Assembly (NCBI RefSeq): GCF_013404085.1
Contig: NZ_JABFHO010000001.1
Span: 1,178,001-1,242,000, forward strand
Reading direction: 5' to 3'
Origin: Winogradskyella helgolandensis
GTDB taxonomy: Bacteria; Bacteroidota; Bacteroidia; Flavobacteriales; Flavobacteriaceae
Length of the DNA stretch: 64,000 nucleotides
The position numbers were made by a program, and so were the translations under genes. The notes beneath the pieces are model-generated. The model was not told the origin of the DNA, ran no database searches, and saw only the letters and a list, made by a program, of their open reading frames with translations. This document shows positions 1 to 8,470 of the stretch, one piece after another (position 1 is the first letter of the stretch; every line of letters starts with the position of its first letter).

Positions 1-1503
1 ACTATTGATGGCAACTACTTTATAGGTGATGGTGTAAACGAACAATATGGAGGGATTAGAATAATTAATACGGGTCATTGGGTTATTAACAACCTTTTTT
101 ACAAATTAAAAGGAAAGAATTTTAGAAGCCCTTTAGCAGTAATGAATGGAATTCCAAAGTCACCATTAAACCGATATAATCAGGTTACTGATGTGGTTGT
201 TGCTTACAACACCTATGTAGATTCTAGTGCGCCTTGGCAATTTGGAGTAGGAACAAACATTTCGCAATCCGAAGTTTTACCTAAATCCGAAATTCGTTCT
301 GCAAGACCTTTAAGAACCGAAGTTGTTAATAATGTTATTTATAATTCTGTAGGTGACCCCAATCCTATTATTGAACATGATAAAGCTGATGGAGTGACGT
401 TTGCTAGCAACGTTATTGATAATAATGGTGTAGAATTTGCAAGTAGAGAAGGACTAACACCTAAAGAATTAGAGTTAACTGATATAGGATCAGATATCGC
501 TGTGCCAATCTCAGGGTTCGATGATGTTGAGGTTTATAACGGATTTGATTTTGAAAGCATTACCGAAGATATATTAGGGAACTCTAGAAGCAAGTCTAAC
601 CAAATAGGGGCGATTTTAAATTCTGGAACTATTACGTTAGATATATTAGATAAAACTAAATATGGTGCTGATTGGTATTCTAATGAAGTTGAGCCTAAAG
701 AAGCAAAAACACATACGGTATCCAATGCTGCGGAATTAAAAGCTAAACTACAAGACGCTGAAAGTGGAGATGTTCTACAATTGAATGACGGTGTCTTCCA
801 AATTTCAGAATCATTGGTTATTAATAAATCCATTACGATTCAATCTAAAGGAAATTCAGAGATTCTATACAATGGAGCTGCTGAAACACCTGCCTTAGAA
901 TTGCATCCTTATGGAAAACTGACCTTGAAAAATATTAAATTAAAAGGCACCAATTCTCAATATGCTTTTGCAAGTTTAAAAGAGCATATGTCTAACCATT
1001 TTGGGTTAGAGGTTTTAGATTCTGAAATCAGTAATTTTAACTATGCTTTAAAAGTCTACAAACAATCATTTTCTGAAGAAATTACGTTTAAAAACACATC
1101 AATTTCTAATTGTGAAAACGGCATAGAACTTTCGGAAGAAACAAATGATAGAGGAGATTATAACACCGAATATTTAACCATAGACAACTGTCAATTCACA
1201 AACGTACAACAAAACGTTGTTGATTATTACAGAGGTGGCTATGATGAGTCTACTATTGGAGGGAATCTTCTAGTAGCCAATAGCACCTTTATCAATTGTG
1301 GAGCTAAAGAAAAAAACAAGCGACTTTTAAATCATAACGGCATTGTAAATGTAAACATTACCAATAATACATTTAAGAATAATCCGGTTCAGTTTGTTTC
1401 AATTTTGTGGGGCGCGAAAAACAACGTGGCATCAGAAAACACTATAGTTAATTCAGGTCAAATTAAGACGGAAGAAAACTTAGTCATGACATTAATGTAT
1501 TAA
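1..1503 (+). CDS. PL6 alginate lyase (chondroitinase B-like), 5' end missing
   Basis: The reading frame is open from base 1, so the gene begins upstream of the window; the first ATG (142) is internal. The visible part corresponds to the end of the catalytic parallel beta-helix and the second beta-helix domain of two-domain PL6 enzymes. The stretch GGIRIINTGH, then MNGIPKSPLNRYNQV, closely matches the complete PL6 protein encoded at 23379-25766. The second domain shows repeated beta-helix strands such as SLVINKSITIQSKGN. PL6 enzymes cleave alginate by beta-elimination, usually preferring MG or G blocks. The catalytic Lys and Arg would lie upstream and cannot be checked. It is followed by the PL7 gene on the same strand, consistent with one operon. 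Confidence 0.9.
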   Translation, partial: TIDGNYFIGDGVNEQYGGIRIINTGHWVINNLFYKLKGKNFRSPLAVMNGIPKSPLNRYNQVTDVVVAYNTYVDSSAPWQFGVGTNISQSEVLPKSEIRSARPLRTEVVNNVIYNSVGDPNPIIEHDKADGVTFASNVIDNNGVEFASREGLTPKELELTDIGSDIAVPISGFDDVEVYNGFDFESITEDILGNSRSKSNQIGAILNSGTITLDILDKTKYGADWYSNEVEPKEAKTHTVSNAAELKAKLQDAESGDVLQLNDGVFQISESLVINKSITIQSKGNSEILYNGAAETPALELHPYGKLTLKNIKLKGTNSQYAFASLKEHMSNHFGLEVLDSEISNFNYALKVYKQSFSEEITFKNTSISNCENGIELSEETNDRGDYNTEYLTIDNCQFTNVQQNVVDYYRGGYDESTIGGNLLVANSTFINCGAKEKNKRLLNHNGIVNVNITNNTFKNNPVQFVSILWGAKNNVASENTIVNSGQIKTEENLVMTLMY

Positions 1504-1584
1504 AGTTGTTTCTACTACTTGTACTGAATATGTTTCAGTAAGGCAGAAATTTCAAGATTGGTACGCAGATATAAAATATACATA

Positions 1585-2640
1585 ATGAAGAAGTTTGCAC
1601 TAACATTAATGTCATTTTTAGTCATAGTAGCTTGTAAAAACAATGCAGAAACACCTTCTGAACCTGTTGAAGGCGTAGTTTCAGTAAAGGAAAAAACAGC
1701 TAAATATCCAAGCGATGTTATTCCGTTTATGGATGATTGGAAAATTCTTTTAGGAGACGGCACAAGTATAAAAGAGCTCGTCAATTATGAGAAGGAAAAT
1801 TTTTTCTATGTTGAAAATGAAAGTGATACGGATTGGGTAGTGTATAAAACACCAAACTCAGGAATTACGTCGCGTACATCAAGCAATACAAGAACAGAAT
1901 TAGGCCAAAAAGAATATTGGATCCCAGAAGTTGGAGGCAAATTAACAGGGATTTTAAAAGTGGAACATGTTTCTACGTCGGGTGATGCAAGAGTTGCAGC
2001 ATCATATTCTGTGGTGGTTGGTCAAATTCATAGTGATGATGGTCATGAAAATGAGCCACTAAAAATCTTTTATAAAAAATTCCCAGGACACACTAAAGGC
2101 TCTGTTTTTTGGAATTATGAAATTAACACAAAAGGGGATAATTCCGGAAGATGGGATTACGCAACCGCAGTTTGGGGAGATGATTATTCTGTTATTGGTA
2201 CAAGTCCAGATACCTATCCAGAAGAACCACTAGATGGCATAGCATTAGGGGAAGAATTCAGTTATGAAGTTAATGTTTATAAAGGTATCATGTATCTTAC
2301 GTTTGCAAGTGAAGGTCACGACACTAAAACATTTACCAAAAGCTTATTGAAATCAGATTTTGCAACCAAAGAAGATATTCCACAACAAATCCGGACGTTA
2401 TATGCATCCATAGGTCGCGATGGTGTTGAGCGTGAAAATGCGTATGCTGGAGAAATGCAGTACTTTAAACAAGGTGCATATAATCAAGCCAACGGAAAAA
2501 AACCTGAAGACAATATGGTTTGGAGTACAGGTGCAGAAACCTACGATGGAGATATAGTCAAACAATATGCTAACGGAAGTTATACCGAAGTTTGGTTTAA
2601 AGAAGCAACCTTAAGCGAAGCAACACCTCCCGCCGAATAA
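1585..2640 (+). CDS. PL7 alginate lyase, lipoprotein
   Basis: This is a beta-jelly-roll alginate lyase. The three PL7 signature blocks are present: RTEL (about residues 103-106), QIH (147-149) and YFKQGAYNQ (from 293). These carry the catalytic Gln, His and Tyr plus a substrate-binding Arg. In the family, QIH rather than QVH usually goes with activity on G-containing alginate. The N-terminus is a lipoprotein signal with the lipobox VACKNN, so the enzyme is probably anchored in the outer membrane. The ATG at 1585 is chosen because the signal peptide begins there; the frame extends nine codons further upstream from a GTG-like or TTG-like start without any signal-peptide character. The next gene starts 18 bp downstream. 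Confidence 0.92.
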   Translation: MKKFALTLMSFLVIVACKNNAETPSEPVEGVVSVKEKTAKYPSDVIPFMDDWKILLGDGTSIKELVNYEKENFFYVENESDTDWVVYKTPNSGITSRTSSNTRTELGQKEYWIPEVGGKLTGILKVEHVSTSGDARVAASYSVVVGQIHSDDGHENEPLKIFYKKFPGHTKGSVFWNYEINTKGDNSGRWDYATAVWGDDYSVIGTSPDTYPEEPLDGIALGEEFSYEVNVYKGIMYLTFASEGHDTKTFTKSLLKSDFATKEDIPQQIRTLYASIGRDGVERENAYAGEMQYFKQGAYNQANGKKPEDNMVWSTGAETYDGDIVKQYANGSYTEVWFKEATLSEATPPAE

Positions 2641-2658
2641 ATTAATACACTAATAATT

Positions 2659-3909
2659 ATGGCAAAGAATCTTTCTTTTTTAGATACAATAAAAAAAAAG
2701 CTTAAAGATTTTGGGCCAGCTTTTTTTATTATAGGCTATGTTGTTGGAACCGGAAGTGTAACCTCTATGGTTGTTTCTGGAGCTAAGTTTGGGCTAAGTT
2801 TAGCTTGGGCATTATTGTTATCGTGTTTTTTTACGTATTTCCTTCTTGTTTCAATAAGTAAATTAACGATTGTTTCTGGACATACGTTAATGTTTAATTT
2901 TAAAAAGACATTCGGAAATCCAATCACTATTTTTATTATTACAGCACTAGTAATTTCTATTGTTTCATCGGTTATAGGAGTGATGGGTGTTGTAGCCGAA
3001 GTCACTATGGAATGGATTTCTGTAAAAACCTCTATTTCATTTTTAAACAAACCTATAATTGCTGTCTTTTTTACAGCGCTTTTAATTGGTCTTTTTTGGA
3101 CGGGTAAACACGGTAATTTTATAAAAGCAATGAGTGTTATGGTTGGCTTTATGGCGCTTTCATTTCTTTTTACAAGTATTATGGTCTTGAAAGAATCGGG
3201 AAAATCAATACTAGATTTTTTTCCAGAACTACCTACAGGAGATAATACAGGTCTTATCATTGCTGGAATCGTTGGTACAACAATGGCGGGAGTAGCGCTG
3301 GCTTCACGAAGTATTTTGGTTCAAGAAGAAAATTGGGGTATTAATGATTTAAAAAAAGAGAATAAAGACGCAAAATCTGCTATGGTTCTTACTTTTTTAA
3401 TTAGTCTAGCTATAATGATTAGCGCAACCGGAACGCTTTATTTTAGCAGTACAAAAGTAGATGACGCTACAGACATGATGAGTGCACTTGGTCCTTGGGC
3501 AGGAGATTTTGCATTAAGCTTATTTACATTGGGAATTATTGGAGCTGGATTATCTTCCATTTTTCCAAACCTTTTATTATTTCCATGGTTAATAGCGGAT
3601 TACTCGGGCAAACCTCGTAATATGAAAAAACCATTATTTAAGCTAATTGTAGTTTTGGTGGCATTATCAGGTTTAATTGTTCCGGTTTTAGGCGGAAAGC
3701 CAGTTTGGATTTTAATAGCTTCTCAAGCATTTAGTCCATTCGTAATGCCCTTAATAACCTTATTTCTTATTATATTATTAAACAAATCAGAACTTATGAA
3801 AACATACAAAACCAGTATATGGATGAATATTGCGTTAGGAGCAACTTTTGTTTTTAATTGCTATATGTTATATGTTTCAATAACGGGTTTTGCTGAGTTT
3901 TTTAAATAA
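2659..3909 (+). CDS. Nramp-related inner-membrane transporter lacking the DPGN motif
   Basis: A 416-residue membrane protein with about 11 hydrophobic helices and the overall character of the Nramp/SLC11 family. Helix 1 has the family layout (FGPAFFIIGYVVGTGS), but the metal-binding DPGN motif is replaced by GTGS. The usual helix 6 MPH motif is also absent; the equivalent stretch reads IVGTTMAGVALASRS. True Nramp proteins need these residues for Mn/Fe transport, so metal transport is doubtful. It lies between an alginate lyase and a sugar-phosphate isomerase, 18 bp after the lyase. This suggests transport of an organic or sugar-derived solute, which is inference only. Databases may still label it a divalent metal transporter. 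Confidence 0.7.
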   Translation: MAKNLSFLDTIKKKLKDFGPAFFIIGYVVGTGSVTSMVVSGAKFGLSLAWALLLSCFFTYFLLVSISKLTIVSGHTLMFNFKKTFGNPITIFIITALVISIVSSVIGVMGVVAEVTMEWISVKTSISFLNKPIIAVFFTALLIGLFWTGKHGNFIKAMSVMVGFMALSFLFTSIMVLKESGKSILDFFPELPTGDNTGLIIAGIVGTTMAGVALASRSILVQEENWGINDLKKENKDAKSAMVLTFLISLAIMISATGTLYFSSTKVDDATDMMSALGPWAGDFALSLFTLGIIGAGLSSIFPNLLLFPWLIADYSGKPRNMKKPLFKLIVVLVALSGLIVPVLGGKPVWILIASQAFSPFVMPLITLFLIILLNKSELMKTYKTSIWMNIALGATFVFNCYMLYVSITGFAEFFK

Positions 3910-3978
3910 AGGACTTAGGAAACTAAACTATATTAGTTATCATTACAATTGTAAAACATCGTATCCATTTCTAAGATT

Positions 3979-5073
3979 ATGAACAAGCACTTACAAAAAT
4001 TCGCCTATACACCTTTAAAGCAACTTCCAAATAGAGTTTGGAGAACATACGAAGGAGGAGCTTTAATTGACAGATGGAAGAAGTCAAATCTAGAAGTAGA
4101 TGGTCAAATGCCAGAACAGTGGATAATGTCTACCATAATTGCACGTGGCAATGGCAGGCCTGAAAACGAAGGTCTCTCTATAATTGCAACTAATGATGGA
4201 AATTTTTCTTTAAAAGAATTAATTAATTCTAATCCGGAATTGTATTTAGGGAAAGAACTCGCGCAAAAATATGGAACAACAGGAGTTCTAATTAAGATGC
4301 TCGATTCCATGGAGCGTTTAACAATTCAAGTACATCCAGATAAAAAATACGCTAAATCAATATTGAATTCTGAATTTGGGAAAACCGAATCGTGGTACGT
4401 ATTAAACACACGTGAAATTGATGGGGAAAAACCAGTTGTTTACATGGGGTTTAAAGAACACGTCACTAAGGAGATTTGGAAATCGCATTTTGAAACTCAA
4501 AACATTGAGGGCATGCTAGATTGCTTGCATCAAATAGAAGTTAAGGCAGGAGATGCTTTTATGATTTATGGAGGAGTACCTCATGCCATAGGTGCTGGTT
4601 GTTTTTTAATGGAGGTTCAAGAGCCGACCGATTATACCATGCGCGTGGAAAAAACAACACCTGCGGGTTTAAAAATTGGACCAGAATTAATTCATCAAGG
4701 AGTAGGTGAAGACGTAATGTTAGATTGTTTTCATTATGATACCTATGCCTTAGAAGACGCTTTAAAGGAATGGAAAATTAATCCAGAAGTATTAGATCGT
4801 TCCGATACGTTCACTTTAAAAACATTATTCAACAAAAAGCATACAGATTGTTTTGGTTTAAATGAATTAAGCTTAGATGGAAATTATACAATAAAAGGTA
4901 ACGCATGTTTTTATGTTGCTGTTATCTATTCGGGCGAGGGCATTTTAACTTGTAACGGCATGGATTACGAATACGCGCAAGGAGATGAAATATTTATTTC
5001 AGCAGCTATATCAGAAATCGCCTTTAAGTCTAAAAGTGCTTCTAAAATTTTACTCTGTTATCCTCCAAGCTAA
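3979..5073 (+). CDS. manA: Type I mannose-6-phosphate isomerase family protein
   Basis: A zinc cupin of the type I phosphomannose isomerase family, which interconverts mannose-6-phosphate and fructose-6-phosphate in the cytoplasm. The likely zinc ligands are visible: Gln117 and His119 in QVHPD, Glu137 in KTESWYVL, and His202 in GVPHAIGAG. The length of 364 residues is usual for the bacterial form. It is the last gene of the PL6-PL7-transporter run and ends before the tandem-operator promoter at 5213. Alginate contains only uronic acids, so the enzyme is not needed for the DEH-KDG route. It may serve mannose or mannitol from the same algae, or act on another aldose; the exact substrate is uncertain. 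Confidence 0.82.
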   Translation: MNKHLQKFAYTPLKQLPNRVWRTYEGGALIDRWKKSNLEVDGQMPEQWIMSTIIARGNGRPENEGLSIIATNDGNFSLKELINSNPELYLGKELAQKYGTTGVLIKMLDSMERLTIQVHPDKKYAKSILNSEFGKTESWYVLNTREIDGEKPVVYMGFKEHVTKEIWKSHFETQNIEGMLDCLHQIEVKAGDAFMIYGGVPHAIGAGCFLMEVQEPTDYTMRVEKTTPAGLKIGPELIHQGVGEDVMLDCFHYDTYALEDALKEWKINPEVLDRSDTFTLKTLFNKKHTDCFGLNELSLDGNYTIKGNACFYVAVIYSGEGILTCNGMDYEYAQGDEIFISAAISEIAFKSKSASKILLCYPPS

Positions 5074-5190
5074 GTAAAAGCTCTAAATTTAGTAGTCTTT
5101 ACTAGCTTTACGTCTGTTAAAATTCCATACTTTTCACAAGTAAATTACCTCTATTCTATATTAAATTCACTATTTTTTCGTGTTTATACT

Positions 5191-5241
5191 TTGATGGCAT
5201 AGGTAATAAACATATATTTGGTAAACCAATCTGGTAAACCA
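5191..5241 (+). promoter_or_regulatory. Promoter with tandem GntR-type operators (PL17/kdgF operon)
   Basis: A TTG at 5191-5193, a 19-bp spacer and TATATTTG at 5213-5220 fit the Bacteroidota TTG/TAnnTTTG promoter. Two identical inverted-repeat boxes, TGGTAAACCA at 5219-5228 and 5232-5241, are separated by 3 bp (13-bp period). The first overlaps the -7 element, so bound repressor would block transcription. The TGGT...ACCA half-sites resemble those of FadR-type GntR regulators, and such a gene lies at 14070. Confidence 0.75.
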
Positions 5242-5253
5242 ATTTATGATTAT

Positions 5254-5499
5254 ATGAAAAACAATCTATTCTTCAGTTTTTTATCAGACATTGTTTTTGT
5301 GCTTCATAAAGTCTCTTTTCTAATTGTAAAGCCTAGAGTATTGTTGGTGAAAAACATATCAGAATTTAATGAAACGTTTGGATATTTAAATGCTGCTGAT
5401 CGTTTTCTATCGGTAAATAGAAATTTGCAACTTACTGAATTAGGCCTTGATAGAATAGGAAGGGATAATAAAAATATTGAAAAAATTTTTAAAACATAA
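5254..5499 (+). CDS. Small leader ORF of 81 aa, function unknown
   Basis: An open frame of 81 codons lies between the tandem-operator promoter and the PL17 gene, with its stop codon only 2 bp before the PL17 start. The frame extends back to a TTG at 5218, but that triplet is part of the -7 element, so the ATG at 5254 is the more plausible start. The product has a hydrophobic N-terminal half (FFSFLSDIVFVLHKVSFLIV) and a polar C-terminal half ending NIEKIFKT. I recognise no family. It could be a real small protein, a leader peptide coupling translation into PL17, or chance reading of the 5' untranslated region. Confidence 0.4.
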   Translation: MKNNLFFSFLSDIVFVLHKVSFLIVKPRVLLVKNISEFNETFGYLNAADRFLSVNRNLQLTELGLDRIGRDNKNIEKIFKT

Positions 5500-5501
5500 C
5501 T

Positions 5502-7781
5502 ATGGAATTAATTAAAAACTTCATAATTAAATTTGCTTTAGTCGCAATTGTAGTCAGTGCGTTTTCTTGTAAAGAAGAAAACGCATTTGATGCAAATAAA
5601 GGCAATGAAACGAGCTCAAATGAAGCGCATCCCAAATTAATTCTCACAGCGCAAGGTGTAAAAGATATAAGAGCACAACTAGGTAACATTCCAATTTTTG
5701 ATAATACCTTAGAAAAAGTAAAAGAAGAAGTTGATGCCGAAATTGCTTTAGGAATAGAGGTTCCAATTCCGCTAGATTATTCTGGTGGTTATACGCATTC
5801 TAGACACAAACAGAATTGGTTTGTAATGCAAAAAGCGGGTGTGTTGTTTCAAATATTAGATGATGAAAAATATGCCAAATATGTAAAGGACATGCTAATG
5901 CAGTATGAAGAAATGTATAAAACATTGCCTTTACATCCTAAAACTAGGTCTTATGCTAGAGGAAAATTATTTTGGCAATGTTTAAATGATTCAAATTGGT
6001 TAGTATATGTAAGTCAGGCTTATGATTGTATCTATAATTATTTAACGGAAGAAGAACGTAACAAACTAGAAACAAACCTTTTTAGACCATTTGCAGATCA
6101 TATTTCGGTAGATAGTCCGCAGTTTTATCAACGCGTTCACAATCATAGTACTTGGGGAAATGCAGCGGTAGGTATGATTGGTTTAGTAATGGATGATCAG
6201 GAACTAATAGATCGTGCTTTATATGGAATTAAAGGTGTGAATTTAGATAAAAACGCTAAAGATGATGATGGTGGGTTTTTAAATAAAGATGGTAAAGCTG
6301 GTTTTTTAGCCAATATAGAAGAGCCTTTTTCGCCAGATGGTTATTATAATGAAGGGCCGTATTATCAGCGTTATGCTATGTATCCTTTTTTAATATTTGC
6401 AGAAGGCTTACACAATGTAAAACCAGAATTAAAGATTTTTGATTATAAAGAAGGAGTGCTTTTAAAATCTATTAACGCTCTTTTAAATTTATCTGATGCT
6501 GATGGCGACTTTTTTCCGCTTAACGATGGGCAAAAAGGAATGTCATATTATACCGATGCCTTAGTTACAGCGGTTGATGTTTCTTATCATTATGGAAATC
6601 AAGATCCAGGATTGTTATCTATAGCTAAGCTACAAGATAAAGTTTTGTTAGATGATTCTGGTTTAGCGGTAGCCCTTGGAATTAAAAATGGTGAAGAAAA
6701 ACCTTTTGAAAAAAAATCTATTAATTTGTCTGATGGACCAGATGGAACACAAGGAGGAGTAGGTATCTTGAGAAGTGAAGATTTAGAACTCGTTTTTAAG
6801 TACGCAGCTCAAGGATCTAGCCACGGACATTACGATAAATTGTCCTATTCTTTATATGATAATGGGGAAGAAATTATTCAAGATTACGGTTTAGCACGTT
6901 TTGTAAATATTGAGCAAAAAGGTGGTGGGAATTATTTAAAAGAAAATAATTCTTGGGCAAAACAAACTATCGCTCATAATACGGTGACTCAGAATGAAAC
7001 GTCTCATTTTGGAGGTAAATATGAGGTTGGAAGTTTACACCATTCAGATCTAAATTATTTTTCTTCAGAGCATGAAAAAGTACAAGTGGCAAGCGCCATT
7101 GAAAAAAACGCTTATCCAGGAACCGAAATGCTTCGGACTATGGCCATCATAAAAGATGAAGATTTTGAAAAACCATATATGCTAGATATTATGAAGATTA
7201 CTTCCAATAAAGCAAATCAATATGATTTTCCTTATTACTTTATGGGTCAAGTCTTGCAAACAAATTTTGACTATAACACACCTGAAACATTAAAAGTGTT
7301 GGGTAATAAAAATGGATATCAACATTTATATGTTGAAGGTTCTGGTAAAGCAGCAAGTGAAAACTCTAAGTTGTCTTGGTTAAATAAAGGTAAGTTTTAC
7401 TCTTTAACTACGGTTACTAATACCAATGATGATTTACTATTTACTAGAATTGGCGCCAATGACCCGGATTTTAATTTACGACGCGAAGCTGCATTATTAT
7501 TGAGGCGAAAAAATGCGATGAACACAACTTTTGTTTCTACGATAGAAGCTCATGGTAGTTATAGTCCTGTTACAGAATCTGCTTTTAATTCTAATAGTAA
7601 TATTGAGGACTTAAAAGTTGTTTTAGATACAAAAGATTATACAGCGGTTTCAATTACAACAGTAAGTGGGAAAACAAAACTATTTATTACGGCAAATACT
7701 AACGCTTTAAAAGAGGCAAAACATACATTAAATATAAATGATAATAATTACCAATGGACGGGTTCTTATTATTTTAAATAA
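5502..7781 (+). CDS. PL17 oligoalginate lyase, lipoprotein
   Basis: An exo-acting oligoalginate lyase that releases unsaturated monouronate (DEH precursor) from oligosaccharides made by the endo-lyases. It has the PL17 layout: an N-terminal alpha-toroid domain of about 350 residues, then a heparinase II/III-like beta-sandwich. Candidate active-site features are Asn214-His215 in VHNHSTWG, the tyrosine-rich GYYNEGPYYQRY at about 280-291, and the later SSHGHYDKLSY stretch. The signal is lipoprotein-like with Cys in FSCKEENA, so it is probably tethered to the outer membrane, facing the periplasm or surface. It is first of the main genes behind the 5213 promoter; kdgF follows 19 bp later. Confidence 0.93.
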   Translation: MELIKNFIIKFALVAIVVSAFSCKEENAFDANKGNETSSNEAHPKLILTAQGVKDIRAQLGNIPIFDNTLEKVKEEVDAEIALGIEVPIPLDYSGGYTHSRHKQNWFVMQKAGVLFQILDDEKYAKYVKDMLMQYEEMYKTLPLHPKTRSYARGKLFWQCLNDSNWLVYVSQAYDCIYNYLTEEERNKLETNLFRPFADHISVDSPQFYQRVHNHSTWGNAAVGMIGLVMDDQELIDRALYGIKGVNLDKNAKDDDGGFLNKDGKAGFLANIEEPFSPDGYYNEGPYYQRYAMYPFLIFAEGLHNVKPELKIFDYKEGVLLKSINALLNLSDADGDFFPLNDGQKGMSYYTDALVTAVDVSYHYGNQDPGLLSIAKLQDKVLLDDSGLAVALGIKNGEEKPFEKKSINLSDGPDGTQGGVGILRSEDLELVFKYAAQGSSHGHYDKLSYSLYDNGEEIIQDYGLARFVNIEQKGGGNYLKENNSWAKQTIAHNTVTQNETSHFGGKYEVGSLHHSDLNYFSSEHEKVQVASAIEKNAYPGTEMLRTMAIIKDEDFEKPYMLDIMKITSNKANQYDFPYYFMGQVLQTNFDYNTPETLKVLGNKNGYQHLYVEGSGKAASENSKLSWLNKGKFYSLTTVTNTNDDLLFTRIGANDPDFNLRREAALLLRRKNAMNTTFVSTIEAHGSYSPVTESAFNSNSNIEDLKVVLDTKDYTAVSITTVSGKTKLFITANTNALKEAKHTLNINDNNYQWTGSYYFK

Positions 7782-7800
7782 CCAATTAAAATTAAAAATT

Positions 7801-8178
7801 ATGAAAAGATTTAGCGAAAAGTATATCATCACAAAAGATATGGAATGGGAAGTTCTTGGAGGTGGAGTGTCCAGAAAATTCCTAGGCTACGATAACCAAA
7901 TTATGATGGTGAGAGTAAAATTTGAAGAAGGAGCATTGGGTTCACCACATCAACATTTTCATACGCAAGCAACCTTTTGTGTTTCAGGAAAGTTTGAATT
8001 CGAAATTGATGGAGTAAAGCAAATCGTAGAAGCAGGTGATGGTGTGTATATTGAACCGAATCTATTACATAGTGCAGTTTGTTTAGAAGAAGGAGAATTA
8101 ATTGACACATTTAGTCCTGTAAGAGAAGATTTCTTAACTGGAGGCGGAGTCTCTTATTTTGGAGATAAAGAAGCATAA
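7801..8178 (+). CDS. kdgF: KdgF, cupin converting unsaturated uronate to the ketonised form (DEH)
   Basis: A 125-residue single-domain cupin. KdgF proteins open the 4,5-unsaturated monouronate released by lyases to the linear keto sugar, which the reductase then uses. Candidate metal ligands are His50, His52 and Gln56 in SPHQHFHTQ and His90 in NLLHSA; the cupin blocks PHQH...GKFEFEIDG and GDGVYIEPNLLH are clear. No signal peptide is visible, so it probably acts in the cytoplasm. The ATG at 7801 is chosen over upstream in-frame codons because these would overlap the end of the PL17 gene and add no domain. The gene directly follows PL17. Confidence 0.9.
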   Translation: MKRFSEKYIITKDMEWEVLGGGVSRKFLGYDNQIMMVRVKFEEGALGSPHQHFHTQATFCVSGKFEFEIDGVKQIVEAGDGVYIEPNLLHSAVCLEEGELIDTFSPVREDFLTGGGVSYFGDKEA

Positions 8179-8188
8179 GTGGTAAAAT

Positions 8189-8223
8189 TACTACGCTATG
8201 CTTTGTTGAGGTGTAGCGTAGTA
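8189..8223 (+). terminator. Stem-loop after kdgF
   Basis: A 10-bp perfect stem (TACTACGCTA / TAGCGTAGTA) with a 15-nt loop follows kdgF by 10 bp. The downstream T tract is interrupted (tcacaattttt), so it could be a weak terminator or a 3'-stabilising structure. Confidence 0.55.
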
Positions 8224-8303
8224 TCACAATTTTTCACACTAAGTTTATGTTTGCTGTTTTAACATAAAGAGCGTCTCTTTTAACATATATAACTTCGAAA
8301 ACG

Positions 8304-8354
8304 TTGTAATTAACAAAATTTTACATATATTTGGTAAACCAGATTGGTAAACCA
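8304..8354 (+). promoter_or_regulatory. Promoter with tandem GntR-type operators (susC1 operon)
   Basis: TTG (8304-8306), a 19-bp spacer and TATATTTG (8326-8333) form a Bacteroidota promoter. Boxes TGGTAAACCA at 8332-8341 and 8345-8354 have the same 13-bp period as the copy before PL17, and again the first overlaps the -7 element. The leader to susC1 is over 100 nt. Confidence 0.78.
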
Positions 8355-8470
8355 ATTTTTTTTGTGTAATTTTAGATAGTGTAAACCGAAATTGCAACGT
8401 GTGAATTTACCTCTAAGGTTTTAAAAATGAACTAAATAACAATCAAATAAGTAACAACTAACTATTCATT

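Noticed and set aside
2736..3260. 174-codon frame on the minus strand inside the Nramp-like gene
   Set aside because: It is the antisense frame of a well-supported gene, with no signal or domain features.
5218..5253. TTG start at 5218 for the leader ORF
   Set aside because: This TTG is the last part of the TATATTTG -7 element, so it would lie upstream of the expected transcription start.
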